Both the position numbers and the translations under genes were made by a program. DNA of 35,620 nt from RGIG3513 sp045658985 (GTDB lineage Bacteria; Bacillota; Clostridia; Oscillospirales; Butyricicoccaceae): positions 1 through 35,620 of the forward strand of contig JAZOWC010000048.1 of the NCBI GenBank assembly GCA_045658985.1. The letters run 5' to 3'. Each line of letters begins with the position of its first letter. The first letter of the stretch is position 1. Positions 16,350 through 23,809 of this stretch are shown one piece after another. The notes under the pieces were generated by a model that saw nothing but the letters and a program-made list of their open reading frames with translations, made no database searches and was not told where the DNA came from.

Positions 16350-16755
16350 CGGCCCCAATCTGAATATGCTTGGCATCCGCGAGCCGGAAATCTACGGCAG
16401 ACATACCTACGGCGATCTTGTGGAGCTGATAGGCGACGAGGCGGCAAAACTCGGCGTTGAGGCGGAGTTTTGCCAGTCCAATCACGAAGGCGCCCTTGTA
16501 GACGCCATCCAGAGCGCCTACGGCCGCTGTGACGGCATTATAATCAATCCCGCGGCCTACACCCATACCAGCATAGCTCTGCTGGACGCGGTCAAAAGCG
16601 TGGGTGTCCCCACCGTCGAGGTGCACATAAGTGACCCCGACACGCGGGAAGATTTCCGCAAAATCTCCTATATCCGCCAAGGCTGCATAGCCACCGTAAA
16701 AGGCAAAGGTTTTCAGGGCTATTTAGAGGCGCTGCATATACTGTGCGATAAGTGA
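16330..16755 (+). CDS. aroQ: Type II 3-dehydroquinate dehydratase
   Basis: Dehydrates 3-dehydroquinate to 3-dehydroshikimate, step three of the pathway, by the enolate mechanism of the dodecameric type II enzymes. 141 residues, standard length. Motifs are INGPNLNMLGIREPEIYG, containing the active-loop Arg17 and catalytic Tyr22, SNHEGALVDAIQ, NPAAYTHTSIALLDA and the catalytic His in VEVHISDP. The start is GTG 16330 with TTTGGAGGG upstream. The frame is open further upstream but only inside aroEK. With this gene the operon encodes every step from DAHP to chorismate. Confidence 0.95.
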   Translation: MKILVINGPNLNMLGIREPEIYGRHTYGDLVELIGDEAAKLGVEAEFCQSNHEGALVDAIQSAYGRCDGIIINPAAYTHTSIALLDAVKSVGVPTVEVHISDPDTREDFRKISYIRQGCIATVKGKGFQGYLEALHILCDK

Positions 16756-16765
16756 GGAATAAATA

Positions 16766-17107
16766 ATGTCAAGATATAGTGAAGAGACATATACTTTAGA
16801 GTATGCCTTGCAAAATATAGGACGTGGTTTCTGGAATAAGTACAAGGACGATTTAGATGAGTTCGTCAGAGACCCAAGCAGAATTGATATTGCCAACAAG
16901 ATCCATCGAGAGTGGGATAAATTGGGAAACAGTCCAGTCGGTACAAATATCAGAATAGAATGGGCTGTTGCCATATATAAGCATGGAGATTGGGAAAAAG
17001 CAGTTGGCAAGAAAGATACTGTAATTGAGAATAAAGAACTTTGTGATTATTCTTTTGGGGAATTATTTAAAGCGATCTGGATCAAAATTAAGAGAAGTTT
17101 TTCGTAA
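16766..17107 (+). CDS. Small hypothetical protein at the end of the aromatic operon
   Basis: 113 residues, no recognised domain, mostly helical in appearance, with several Trp residues and a basic C-terminus. GTGAGG overlaps the aroQ stop about nine bases before the ATG, and the operon terminator follows directly, so it is probably the last cistron. Base composition is clearly richer in A/T than the eight genes before it, with many AAT, ATA and AAA codons. It therefore looks like a later insertion, perhaps a decayed or horizontally acquired fragment. Function unknown; no link to aromatic synthesis can be shown. Confidence 0.6.
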   Translation: MSRYSEETYTLEYALQNIGRGFWNKYKDDLDEFVRDPSRIDIANKIHREWDKLGNSPVGTNIRIEWAVAIYKHGDWEKAVGKKDTVIENKELCDYSFGELFKAIWIKIKRSFS

Positions 17108-17117
17108 CATAATGAAT

Positions 17118-17150
17118 AAAAAAAGACTGTTCACTCGAACAGTCTTTTTT
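17118..17150. terminator. Bidirectional terminator between the aromatic operon and obgE
   Basis: A perfect stem (AAAAAGACTGTTC / GAACAGTCTTTTT, loop ACTC) with T-runs on both strands. It ends the aromatic operon on the plus strand and the rplU-rpmA-obgE operon on the minus strand. Confidence 0.92.
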
Positions 17151-17164
17151 GTATGCATATTTTC

Positions 17165-18442
17165 TCAATACACGTATTCAAACTGCAGGCCAAATACGTC
17201 AACCGTGTCTTTTTCCTGAATACCGTCGCGCTCCAGCATATCAAACACGCCTGCTTTGCGCAGTACGCGGTCAAAGTACATACGGGACTCGTAGTCGTCA
17301 AAGTTGATGCTCGACACGATCTTTTCCACCCACGCACCGGTGATGTACCATACGCCGTCCTCGTGCTCAATGATGATCTCGCGCTCCTTGGGCACTTCGG
17401 TCATGATGCTCAGGTCGACCTCAGGCTCATAGACGGTCACGGGGGGAAGAGTCTCGAGCATCTGCCATACCTTGTAGATCAGTTCGCGAGTGCCCTGATT
17501 GGATGCGGCCGAGATCTCAAGCAGCTCATACCCCAGCTCCTCGGCCTTGGCGCGCAGGCGCTGCAGATTGTCGCTCTCGGGATCGAGAATGTCGCACTTG
17601 TTGGCGGCGATGATCTGAGGACGTGTTGCCAGAGTCTCGCTGAATGCGGCAAGCTCCGAGTTGATGGCAATGAGATCCTCGACGGGGTCTCTGCCCTCCG
17701 AGCCTGCCACGTCGACCACGTGCACAAGCATACGGCAGCGGTCGATATGTCTGAGGAAGTCGTGTCCCAGACCTGCACCCTCAGCTGCACCCTCGATGAT
17801 GCCGGGAATGTCTGCGGCCACAAAGGACTGGCCCTCACCCACGTACACAACGCCCAGATTGGGGGAGAGTGTGGTGAAGTGGTAGTTGGCGATCTTGGGA
17901 CGTGCAGCCGAAATAACCGAGAGCAGGGTGCTCTTGCCCACGTTGGGGAAGCCGAGGAAGCCTACGTCTGCGATCAGCTTGAGCTCCAGCAGCAGCTCCA
18001 GCTCGTCACCGGGCAGGCCGGGCTTGGCAAATCTGGGAGCCTGACGGGTCGGGGTTGCAAAATGTGTGTTGCCCCAGCCGCCTCTGCCGCCGCGAGCCGC
18101 CACAAAGGGTTTCTCGTCGCTCATATCGTGGAGGATAGCGCCCGTTGCGGCATCCTTGATCAGGGTGCCCACGGGAACTTTTATATAAACGTTTTCACCG
18201 TTTTTCCCAAAACTTTTGTTTGTACCGCCCATGTCTCCGTCGGGAGCGGTATACTTGCGCTTGAATCTGAAATCAAGCAGGGTGGACAGATGCTTGTCCG
18301 CAACAAAGACGATGTCGCCGCCCTTGCCGCCGTCGCCGCCGTCGGGACCGCCCGCAGCAACGTATTTTTCGCGGTGGAATGCGACTCTGCCGTCGCCGCC
18401 CTTGCCCGCCTTTACACGGATTTTGGCTATATCAACAAACAT
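17165..18442 (-). CDS. obgE: GTPase Obg (ribosome assembly, 50S)
   Basis: Essential slow GTPase of late 50S assembly; in sporulating Firmicutes it also links GTP level to stress and sporulation. 425 residues: glycine-rich Obg fold (about 1-158, GGDGRVAFHREKYVAAGGP), G domain (about 159-330) with GFPNVGKST, the switch segment TLSPNLGVV, DIPGIIEGA, NKCD and SAAS, and a C-terminal OCT domain (about 350-425). ATG 18442 is chosen over the TTG one codon earlier; GGCGAGG lies upstream. It is encoded after rplU and rpmA, the conserved bacterial gene order. Confidence 0.96.
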   Translation of the reverse strand: MFVDIAKIRVKAGKGGDGRVAFHREKYVAAGGPDGGDGGKGGDIVFVADKHLSTLLDFRFKRKYTAPDGDMGGTNKSFGKNGENVYIKVPVGTLIKDAATGAILHDMSDEKPFVAARGGRGGWGNTHFATPTRQAPRFAKPGLPGDELELLLELKLIADVGFLGFPNVGKSTLLSVISAARPKIANYHFTTLSPNLGVVYVGEGQSFVAADIPGIIEGAAEGAGLGHDFLRHIDRCRMLVHVVDVAGSEGRDPVEDLIAINSELAAFSETLATRPQIIAANKCDILDPESDNLQRLRAKAEELGYELLEISAASNQGTRELIYKVWQMLETLPPVTVYEPEVDLSIMTEVPKEREIIIEHEDGVWYITGAWVEKIVSSINFDDYESRMYFDRVLRKAGVFDMLERDGIQEKDTVDVFGLQFEYVY

Positions 18443-18497
18443 CAAACCTCGCCGCCTTTCAAATAATTATCAGCCTGCTTTCAGGCAAAAGAGAAAA

Positions 18498-18527
18498 TAT
18501 GCCGGATAATCGTGATTATCCGGCATA
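18498..18527 (-). terminator. Hairpin between rpmA and obgE
   Basis: A perfect 14-bp inverted repeat (TATGCCGGATAATC with two central bases) just after rpmA. On the minus strand it is followed by TTTTCTCTTTT, so it may end or reduce transcription into obgE, or act as an RNA processing site within the operon. Confidence 0.6.
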
Positions 18528-18540
18528 AGAGTCGTATTTA

Positions 18541-18804
18541 TTACTGCTCGAGATCCTGATACACAGAAACCTGCTTGCGGTCTCTGCCAAGTCTTTCAAA
18601 CTTGACAACGCCGTCAGCCAGTGCAAAGAGTGTATCGTCGCTTCCGCGGCCTACGTTAGTACCGGGATGGATCTTCGTGCCGCGCTGCTTGACGAGAATG
18701 TTGCCTGCAACGACGAACTGTCCGTCGGCACGCTTTACGCCAAGACGCTTAGACTCTGAGTCACGGCCGTTTCTTGTGGAGCCGACACCTTTTTTATGAG
18801 CCAT
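18541..18804 (-). CDS. rpmA: 50S ribosomal protein L27
   Basis: 87-residue ribosomal protein near the peptidyl-transferase centre. The sequence begins MAHKKGVGSTRNGRDSESKR and contains the conserved GNILVKQRGTKIHPG and DDTLFALADG. The start is fixed by GGAGGTG seven bases upstream and by an in-frame TAA two codons before the ATG. The protein therefore lacks the N-terminal extension ending in FF|A that most Firmicutes L27 proteins carry and that the Prp protease removes. In agreement, no prp (ysxB) gene lies between rplU and rpmA; only 28 bases separate them. Confidence 0.97.
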   Translation of the reverse strand: MAHKKGVGSTRNGRDSESKRLGVKRADGQFVVAGNILVKQRGTKIHPGTNVGRGSDDTLFALADGVVKFERLGRDRKQVSVYQDLEQ

Positions 18805-18832
18805 AGTTTAGCACCTCCGAATTAGTTTGTTG

Positions 18833-19132
18833 TTACATAGCTATCTTTGTGATAGCGATCTTGGTATAGGGCTGTCTGTGGCCCTGATGACGTCTGTAGT
18901 TCTTCTTGGCCTTGAACTTGAAGACAGTGACCTTCTTCTGCTTGCCGGTCTTAACTACCTTACCGGTAACCTTGGCAGCGTCCTTGCCCAGAGTGATATT
19001 ACCCTCAGCGCCTGCCATGACGACTTCCAGTTCTACCTCAGCGCCGTCCTCTGCATCGATCTTCTCGACGTAGATCTCGTCGCCTTCGCATACCTTGTAC
19101 TGCTTGCCGCCGGTCTTGATAATTGCGTACAT
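18833..19132 (-). CDS. rplU: 50S ribosomal protein L21
   Basis: 99-residue 23S rRNA-binding protein. It begins MYAIIKTGGKQYKV and ends with the typical FKFKAKKNYRRHQGHRQPYT block followed by KIAI. ATG 19132 has GGAGAGG about eight bases upstream; frames starting further upstream lie in the untranslated leader. First gene of rplU-rpmA-obgE, with a strong promoter at 19217-19245 and a structured leader between them. Confidence 0.97.
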   Translation of the reverse strand: MYAIIKTGGKQYKVCEGDEIYVEKIDAEDGAEVELEVVMAGAEGNITLGKDAAKVTGKVVKTGKQKKVTVFKFKAKKNYRRHQGHRQPYTKIAITKIAM

Positions 19133-19210
19133 CTGTTGCACCTCTCCTTCATTTACGGACTCGCTCTTAGGGTGGAAACCGCAGTTTCGCTTAAACCCAT
19201 TCAATGCGGC
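19133..19210 (-). promoter_or_regulatory. Structured 5' leader of rplU (possible L21 autoregulatory leader)
   Basis: The transcript leader of about 78 bases can fold into GAAAC-TGCG-GTTTC (19184-19188 with 19175-19179), enclosed by a GGG/CCC helix (19196-19198 with 19170-19172). Firmicutes rplU genes often carry an L21-binding leader that represses the operon. This hairpin is a candidate for that role, but the match to the known family was not tested. Confidence 0.45.
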
Positions 19211-19216
19211 TATATT

Positions 19217-19245
19217 ACTATATAACAAACGGGTGGTAAAGTCAA
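19217..19245 (-). promoter_or_regulatory. Sigma-A promoter of rplU-rpmA-obgE
   Basis: Minus strand -35 TTGACT (19240-19245), 17 bases, -10 TATAGT (19217-19222). Confidence 0.85.
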
Positions 19246-19274
19246 CACTTTTTTGCCCCAAAACCCGTATTTTT

Positions 19275-19316
19275 CCCAAAAAATCTGTGTCCCGCGCATT
19301 TTTACGCGGGACACAG
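19275..19316 (-). terminator. Terminator of the aminotransferase gene
   Basis: A 12-bp stem CTGTGTCCCGCG / CGCGGGACACAG (19305-19316 with 19285-19296). On the minus strand it is followed by ATTTTTTGGG. It sits 20 bases after the aminotransferase stop and just upstream of the rplU promoter. Confidence 0.88.
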
Positions 19317-19336
19317 GGTATGACTTGCAGGGAGTC

Positions 19337-20506
19337 TTACTTGTTGCGGGTGATAAAGCGCTCGATGCGCTCCAGAGCCTTGGTGATCTGCTCGATGGAG
19401 TATGCATAGGAGATACGGATATGATCCTTGCCGCTCTCGCCGAATGCGTTGCCGGGGATGACGGCAACGTGCTCCTGATCCAGCAGTCTCTCAACAAAGT
19501 CCTCGCCGTCGCGGGCAAACATGGAGACGTTGGGGAAGATATAGAATGCGCCTTCGGGCTCGAAGCAGTCAAATCCCATTCTGCACAGCTCGGTGTGGAG
19601 GAACTTGCGGCGCTTGTTGTATTCTTCGCGCATGTGCTCGACGTCCTTCTGACCGTTCTGCAGACCCTCGATGGCTGCATACTGGGCAGGTGTGGGAGAG
19701 CTCATGATGATGTACTGATGGATCTGTGCGATGTACTTGAATACGCTCTCGGGTGCGCAGCAGTAGCCCATACGCCAGCCGGTCATTGCAAAAGACTTAC
19801 TGAAGCCGCTGACGATGACGGTGCGCTCACGCATACCGGGCAGAGATGCAATACTGGTGTGATCAAAGCCGTAGGTCAGCTCTGCGTAGATCTCGTCGGA
19901 GATGACCATGATGTTGGTGTCGCGCAGTACGGCTGCGATGCCCTCAAGCTCGCTCTTGGTCATAACGCCGCCGGTGGGGTTGGAGGGGTAGGACAGAAGC
20001 AGCAGCTTGGTCTTGGGGGTGATGGCTGCCTTGAGCTGCTCGGGGGTCAGCTTGAAGGAGTCCTCCTTGCGGGTCTGGACGGTTACGACGGTAGCGCCGC
20101 ACATGGTAGCCAGAGCGCGGTATGCAACAAAGCAGGGCTCGGGAATGATGATCTCGTCACCGGGCTGCAAAAATGCGCGGAACACGATGTCCAGAGCCTC
20201 GGAGCCGCCGACGGTGCAGATGACCTCCTTCTCGGGGTGGTAGCTCAGGTTGAAGCGGCGCTCCATATATGCGCTGATCTCGCGGCGCAGCTGGATGAGA
20301 CCGTTGTTTGCGGTGTACTGGGTCTTGCCTGCACGCAGAGAAGCAATACCTGCATCCATGATGTGGTCGGGTGTAATAAAGTCGGGCTCACCGACACCGA
20401 GAGAGATAGCGTCGGGGAAAGTATCTGCGATGGAGAAATACTTGCGGATAGCACTGGGCTTGAGCGAAGCAACGATGGGATTGACGAGCTTTGCAGCGTC
20501 AAACAT
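19337..20506 (-). CDS. Class I/II pyridoxal-phosphate aminotransferase
   Basis: 389-residue fold-type I aminotransferase of the aspartate/aromatic (PatA-like) group. Family features are GVGEPDF near the N-terminus, TVGGSEALD for phosphate contact, SYPSNPTGGV, DEIYAEL with the PLP-ring Asp, the Schiff-base Lys in SGFSKSFAMTGWRMGY, and the carboxylate-binding Arg in HIRISYA. AGAGGTG precedes the ATG. Substrate cannot be fixed from sequence. The nearby aromatic operon makes phenylpyruvate and 4-hydroxyphenylpyruvate but encodes no transaminase, so this enzyme could complete Phe/Tyr synthesis. It is on the opposite strand with its own terminator, so the link is only proximity. Confidence 0.9.
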   Translation of the reverse strand: MFDAAKLVNPIVASLKPSAIRKYFSIADTFPDAISLGVGEPDFITPDHIMDAGIASLRAGKTQYTANNGLIQLRREISAYMERRFNLSYHPEKEVICTVGGSEALDIVFRAFLQPGDEIIIPEPCFVAYRALATMCGATVVTVQTRKEDSFKLTPEQLKAAITPKTKLLLLSYPSNPTGGVMTKSELEGIAAVLRDTNIMVISDEIYAELTYGFDHTSIASLPGMRERTVIVSGFSKSFAMTGWRMGYCCAPESVFKYIAQIHQYIIMSSPTPAQYAAIEGLQNGQKDVEHMREEYNKRRKFLHTELCRMGFDCFEPEGAFYIFPNVSMFARDGEDFVERLLDQEHVAVIPGNAFGESGKDHIRISYAYSIEQITKALERIERFITRNK

Positions 20507-20587
20507 TTTAATGCACCTCTTTGATTTATTTGTTAAAAATTATATTAAAAATATTAAAAAACTAATACAGCCGTATTTCGTGGCAAA

Positions 20588-20612
20588 CCCCGCCTTGCTG
20601 AGCAAAGCGGGG
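20588..20612 (-). terminator. Terminator-like hairpin after glyS
   Basis: A 12-bp stem CCCCGCTTTGCT / AGCAAGGCGGGG on the minus strand with a one-base apex as drawn (in practice a small loop). The T-tail is weak (TTTGCC), so efficiency is uncertain. Confidence 0.6.
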
Positions 20613-20625
20613 AATGTAAGGTTTA

Positions 20626-22041
20626 TCAGAAATTGATCTTCTTTGCGATGTAGCTTTCCAGCTCGCTGATGGGCATACGAACCTGCTCCATGGAGTCACG
20701 CTCGCGGACGGTGACCATATTGTCGCCGGGGGTGTTGTCGTCGCCCACGGTCTCAAAGTCGACGGTAACACAGAAAGGAGTGCCGATCTCGTCCTGACGG
20801 CGATAACGCTTGCCGATACTTCCTGCGTCGTCGTACTCGCACATAAAGCTGCCGCTCAGCTGATTGTAGATCTCCTGAGCCTTGGCGCCCAGCTTCTTGC
20901 TCAGAGGCAGGATAGCACATTTGTAGGGAGCCAGAGCGGGATGGAGGCGGAGCACGGTGCGGACGTCGTTCTTGCTCTCGTCGATGACTTCTTCGTCATA
21001 TGCGTCGATGAGGAATGCCAGAGCAACACGGTCGGCGCCCAGCGAGGGCTCGATGACGTAGGGGATGTAATGCTCATTGGCCTCCTGATCAAAGTAGGTC
21101 ATATCCTGACCGGACTCGGTCTGGTGTGCCTTGAGGTCAAAGTCGGTACGGTCTGCAATGCCCCACAGCTCGCCCCATCCGAAGGGGAAGAGGAACTCAA
21201 AGTCGGTGGTAGCGTTGCTGTAGTGGCTCAGCTCCTCGGGCTCGTGATCGCGGAGGCGGAGGTTTTCTTCCTTCATGCCCAGATCGAGCAGCCAGCGGCG
21301 GCAGTATTCCTTCCAGTACTTGAACCACTCAAGGTCGGTACCGGGCTTGCAGAAGAACTCAAGCTCCATCTGCTCAAACTCGCGGGTACGGAAGGTAAAG
21401 TTGCCGGGGGTGATCTCGTTGCGGAAGGACTTGCCTATCTGTGCAACGCCGAAGGGGATCTTGCGGCGGGTGGTGCGCTGGATGTTCTTGAAGTTAACAA
21501 AGATGCCCTGAGCGGTCTCGGGACGCAGATACAGCTCGGTAGCGCTGTCCTCGGTAACGCCCTGATGGGTCTTGAACATCATATTGAACTTGCGGATGTC
21601 GGTGAACTCACTCTTGCCGCAGCCGGGGCAGGGGATGTTCTTCTCGCGGATGTATGCGGTCATCTCCTCGTTGGTCAGAGCCTCAACAACCATCTCGATG
21701 CCGCTCTGGGCATTGTACTCCTCGATGAGCTTGTCTGCGCGGTGACGCATCTTGCAGCTCTTGCAGTCGATGAGGGGGTCGTTGAAGTTGACCACGTGGC
21801 CGGATGCCACCCATGTCTGGGGGTTCATCAGGATTGCGGAATCAAGGCCTACGTTGTATACGGACTGCTGAACGAACTTCTTGAGCCATGCACGCTTGAC
21901 GTTGTTCTTGAACTCAACGCCAAGAGGGCCGTAATCCCAGGAGTTTGCAAGACCGCCGTAGATCTCGCTGCCTGCGTATACAAAGCCGCGGTTTTTGCAC
22001 AGAGCAACGATTTTTTCCATTGTCTTGTCGAGATTTTTCAT
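20626..22041 (-). CDS. glyQS: Glycyl-tRNA synthetase, single-chain (homodimeric) type
   Basis: Charges tRNA-Gly with glycine. 471 residues, the alpha2 type found in Gram-positives and archaea, not the separate alpha/beta subunit type. Visible class II features are motif 1 region NSWDYGPLGVEFKNN, motif 2 FRNEITP followed by FRTREFEQMELEFF, and motif 3 EPSLGADRVALAFL. A zinc-type insert CKSCKMRHRAD ... CPGCGKSEF is present, and the C-terminal anticodon-binding domain starts near LAPYKCAILPL. The ATG is preceded by TGAGGTGAAAG. Its 5' region is only about 60 bases and holds no visible T-box or glycine riboswitch. Confidence 0.96.
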   Translation of the reverse strand: MKNLDKTMEKIVALCKNRGFVYAGSEIYGGLANSWDYGPLGVEFKNNVKRAWLKKFVQQSVYNVGLDSAILMNPQTWVASGHVVNFNDPLIDCKSCKMRHRADKLIEEYNAQSGIEMVVEALTNEEMTAYIREKNIPCPGCGKSEFTDIRKFNMMFKTHQGVTEDSATELYLRPETAQGIFVNFKNIQRTTRRKIPFGVAQIGKSFRNEITPGNFTFRTREFEQMELEFFCKPGTDLEWFKYWKEYCRRWLLDLGMKEENLRLRDHEPEELSHYSNATTDFEFLFPFGWGELWGIADRTDFDLKAHQTESGQDMTYFDQEANEHYIPYVIEPSLGADRVALAFLIDAYDEEVIDESKNDVRTVLRLHPALAPYKCAILPLSKKLGAKAQEIYNQLSGSFMCEYDDAGSIGKRYRRQDEIGTPFCVTVDFETVGDDNTPGDNMVTVRERDSMEQVRMPISELESYIAKKINF

Positions 22042-22094
22042 TTATTCTTTCACCTCAGTGTTTTAATTCGGTATTGATAAGCACCATCTTTCAG

Positions 22095-22121
22095 TTTATA
22101 TAAAAACTGCCGTTTTGTCAA
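22095..22121 (-). promoter_or_regulatory. Possible promoter of glyS
   Basis: Minus strand: -35 TTGACA (22116-22121), -10 TATAAA (22095-22100), spacer 15 bases, which is short. Confidence 0.4.
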
Positions 22122-22164
22122 GGGAAAACGGACATGATCCCATAGGCTTTGAGCCTTTTTGCAA

Positions 22165-22200
22165 ACATATCTCCGCAGAGACAGCCCTGCGGAGATATGT
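22165..22200 (-). terminator. Terminator hairpin after the anti-sigma gene
   Basis: A perfect 14-bp stem ACATATCTCCGCAG / CTGCGGAGATATGT with an eight-base loop, 38 bases after the stop codon at 22239. The T-tail on the minus strand is short. Confidence 0.65.
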
Positions 22201-22238
22201 TATGGATATTTACATTTGATACGCTTTTGTGTTTGGGT

Positions 22239-23138
22239 TCATCGGGCAAAAGGACAGTCGTATCGGATATACACGTCGAATCCCTCGCGGTTCATCTTAC
22301 CTGTTGCAGGTGACACAGTCCACTTGGTCTCCATAAGAAGCACGTTGGGGTCATTGGGAGAGTAATATACCTTTCCCTCCTTCTCGTTGCTTGCAAGCGT
22401 GCCTGTGGGGACGGTATCCGATCCGCTGTATACAGTCTCACCCGCAAGCACAAATCCGTCGGGAAGGTCGCCCTCAATGCGTATGCCGTAGCGTGAGTAC
22501 ATCTCGTCGTAGTATTCCCGTGTTACGTCGCGGTCATCGTTGAAATAGTTGACATGCCACATAGAAATATAATATTCCCCGTTATAGCAGATCAGATCTT
22601 TGCCAAAGAGTCTGCTGTCAACCACTCGGTAATAGGAGTTGAGTGAGGCTTTCTTTATGTATACCCATTCGGGAATATCGGGGTTAGTAAAATAATAATA
22701 GGTTTCGTTGTAATAGAAGCTTCCGTTGAACATTTGACGGACGAACTCTCCTGCGGCGGTGAATCCGTCGGGCAGCTCCATAGTAAGAGGGTCATTGCTC
22801 GAAGTATAGTATTTTTTACCGTCGATCATGGTATACGGACGTTCTGCTCCCGGTGCGGGATCAGGGGGAGTCGGGCTTGGCGTATTCGGCTGAGGGGTCA
22901 CGGTTGATGGAGGGGGAGTCTGAGAGGTGCCCGGCTGTGCGGATGAATGGGAAGAAAGGTTATGTATCATAATCGGCAGTATAATACACGCCGCAATACA
23001 CAGGCAGGCAACGGCTGCATACCATTTCTGCCGCTTTGGGTGGAGGATATACGAAGGGGCTCGGGGTCGGTCTTCTGCTTGCTTGACAAGATTTTCGTCA
23101 ATATTTCCCAAAATCTCAAACAGCTTTTCGCTCTTCAT
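22239..23138 (-). CDS. Putative anti-sigma factor / membrane sensor of the adjacent ECF sigma
   Basis: 299 residues. The cytoplasmic N-terminus (about 1-37, MKSEKLFEILGNIDENLVKQ) is of the kind seen in clostridial ECF-sigma partner proteins. One membrane helix (about 39-60) follows, then a Pro/Thr/Ser-rich linker (about 65-98) and an extracytoplasmic part. The last has two related halves that each begin with (E/D)LPDGF(T/V)(A/L)AGE, pointing to an internal duplication. Its ATG overlaps the stop of the sigma gene (ATGA), so the two are made in fixed ratio. It probably holds the sigma factor inactive until an envelope signal releases it; the signal is unknown. Confidence 0.75.
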   Translation of the reverse strand: MKSEKLFEILGNIDENLVKQAEDRPRAPSYILHPKRQKWYAAVACLCIAACIILPIMIHNLSSHSSAQPGTSQTPPPSTVTPQPNTPSPTPPDPAPGAERPYTMIDGKKYYTSSNDPLTMELPDGFTAAGEFVRQMFNGSFYYNETYYYFTNPDIPEWVYIKKASLNSYYRVVDSRLFGKDLICYNGEYYISMWHVNYFNDDRDVTREYYDEMYSRYGIRIEGDLPDGFVLAGETVYSGSDTVPTGTLASNEKEGKVYYSPNDPNVLLMETKWTVSPATGKMNREGFDVYIRYDCPFAR

Positions 23139-23695
23139 ATCTCAAACCCCCTTTCGGTCAGATACTTATGCAGCTTGCCGCGCAGACGCTTGAGGGTCAT
23201 AGTCACGGCGCCCTCTGTTGTTTCATAACGGTGGGCAATGGCAGAGATACTGTCGGTATGCCAATACCGTCTGATAAATATTCCCCGTTTTTCGGGAGAA
23301 AGGGTCATAAGAAATCGGTCAATGGCTTTTGCCAGCTCTTTTTGTTCAAATTGCCGCTCTACGTCATCTTTGCCCGACACCAGCTGGGACAGCTCGTCCA
23401 GAACGGCAGGCAGCTCACCGCTGCCTCTTTTTGCAGAGGTGTTGTACTTATATCGGTTGAATGACAGATTGCGTACGAGCTTGCCAAGGAAGGTGGACAA
23501 AAGCGCGGGTCTGTGGGGAGGTATGGAATGCCACGCACCGAGCCAGGTGTCGTTGACGCACTCTTCCACATCCTCTCGGCTGACAAGGATATTTGATGCA
23601 ATAGCGGTGCAGTAGCTGCCGTATTTGTCTGCGGTGGCAGGGATAGCCTGCTCGTTGCGTTCCCAGTATAATCCTATGATCTTTTCATCATCCAC
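23135..23695 (-). CDS. ECF-type RNA polymerase sigma factor
   Basis: 186 residues. Region 2 lies at about 15-80, with VEECVNDTWLGAWHSIPP and the FNRYKYN stretch. Region 4 lies at about 120-180, with LSPEKRGIFIRRYW, a helix-turn-helix around ISAIAHRYETTEGAVTMTLKRLRGKL, and a basic end. The start is GTG with AGGTG upstream. It is encoded immediately before its presumed membrane anti-sigma with a four-base overlap, the standard arrangement for envelope-stress ECF pairs. Target promoters cannot be told from this window. Confidence 0.92.
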   Translation of the reverse strand: MDDEKIIGLYWERNEQAIPATADKYGSYCTAIASNILVSREDVEECVNDTWLGAWHSIPPHRPALLSTFLGKLVRNLSFNRYKYNTSAKRGSGELPAVLDELSQLVSGKDDVERQFEQKELAKAIDRFLMTLSPEKRGIFIRRYWHTDSISAIAHRYETTEGAVTMTLKRLRGKLHKYLTERGFEI

Positions 23696-23740
23696 GCGCG
23701 TTCACCTCACTTTGTAAAAAATCCTTTCACCTATATACAC

Positions 23741-23781
23741 AACTTTTTTGCCAGAATATAACGCCTTTTTGCAAAAAAGTT
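23741..23781. repeat. 11-bp inverted repeat upstream of the ECF sigma gene
   Basis: AACTTTTTTGC (23741-23751) and GCAAAAAAGTT (23771-23781) are perfect complements 19 bases apart, between the GNAT stop and the sigma start. It could be a terminator for the GNAT gene or a regulatory site for the sigma operon. Confidence 0.4.
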
Positions 23782-23809
23782 TACCGACCCAAAGGTCAAA
23801 ATCACCCGA

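Noticed and set aside
17153..18466. 437-codon open frame on the plus strand opposite obgE
   Set aside because: Antisense shadow. Obg motifs are intact on the minus strand, and the plus-strand frame starts inside the obgE terminator region.
19253..20524. 423-codon plus-strand frame opposite the aminotransferase, and similar long frames opposite glyS (20941-22077) and GH20 (26443-27666)
   Set aside because: All are mirror frames of codon-biased genes, with Leu/Val/Gly/His-rich low-information translations.
22042..22140. T-box or glycine riboswitch upstream of glyS
   Set aside because: The leader is too short and lacks the T-box sequence and a terminator; nothing resembling a glycine aptamer is visible.
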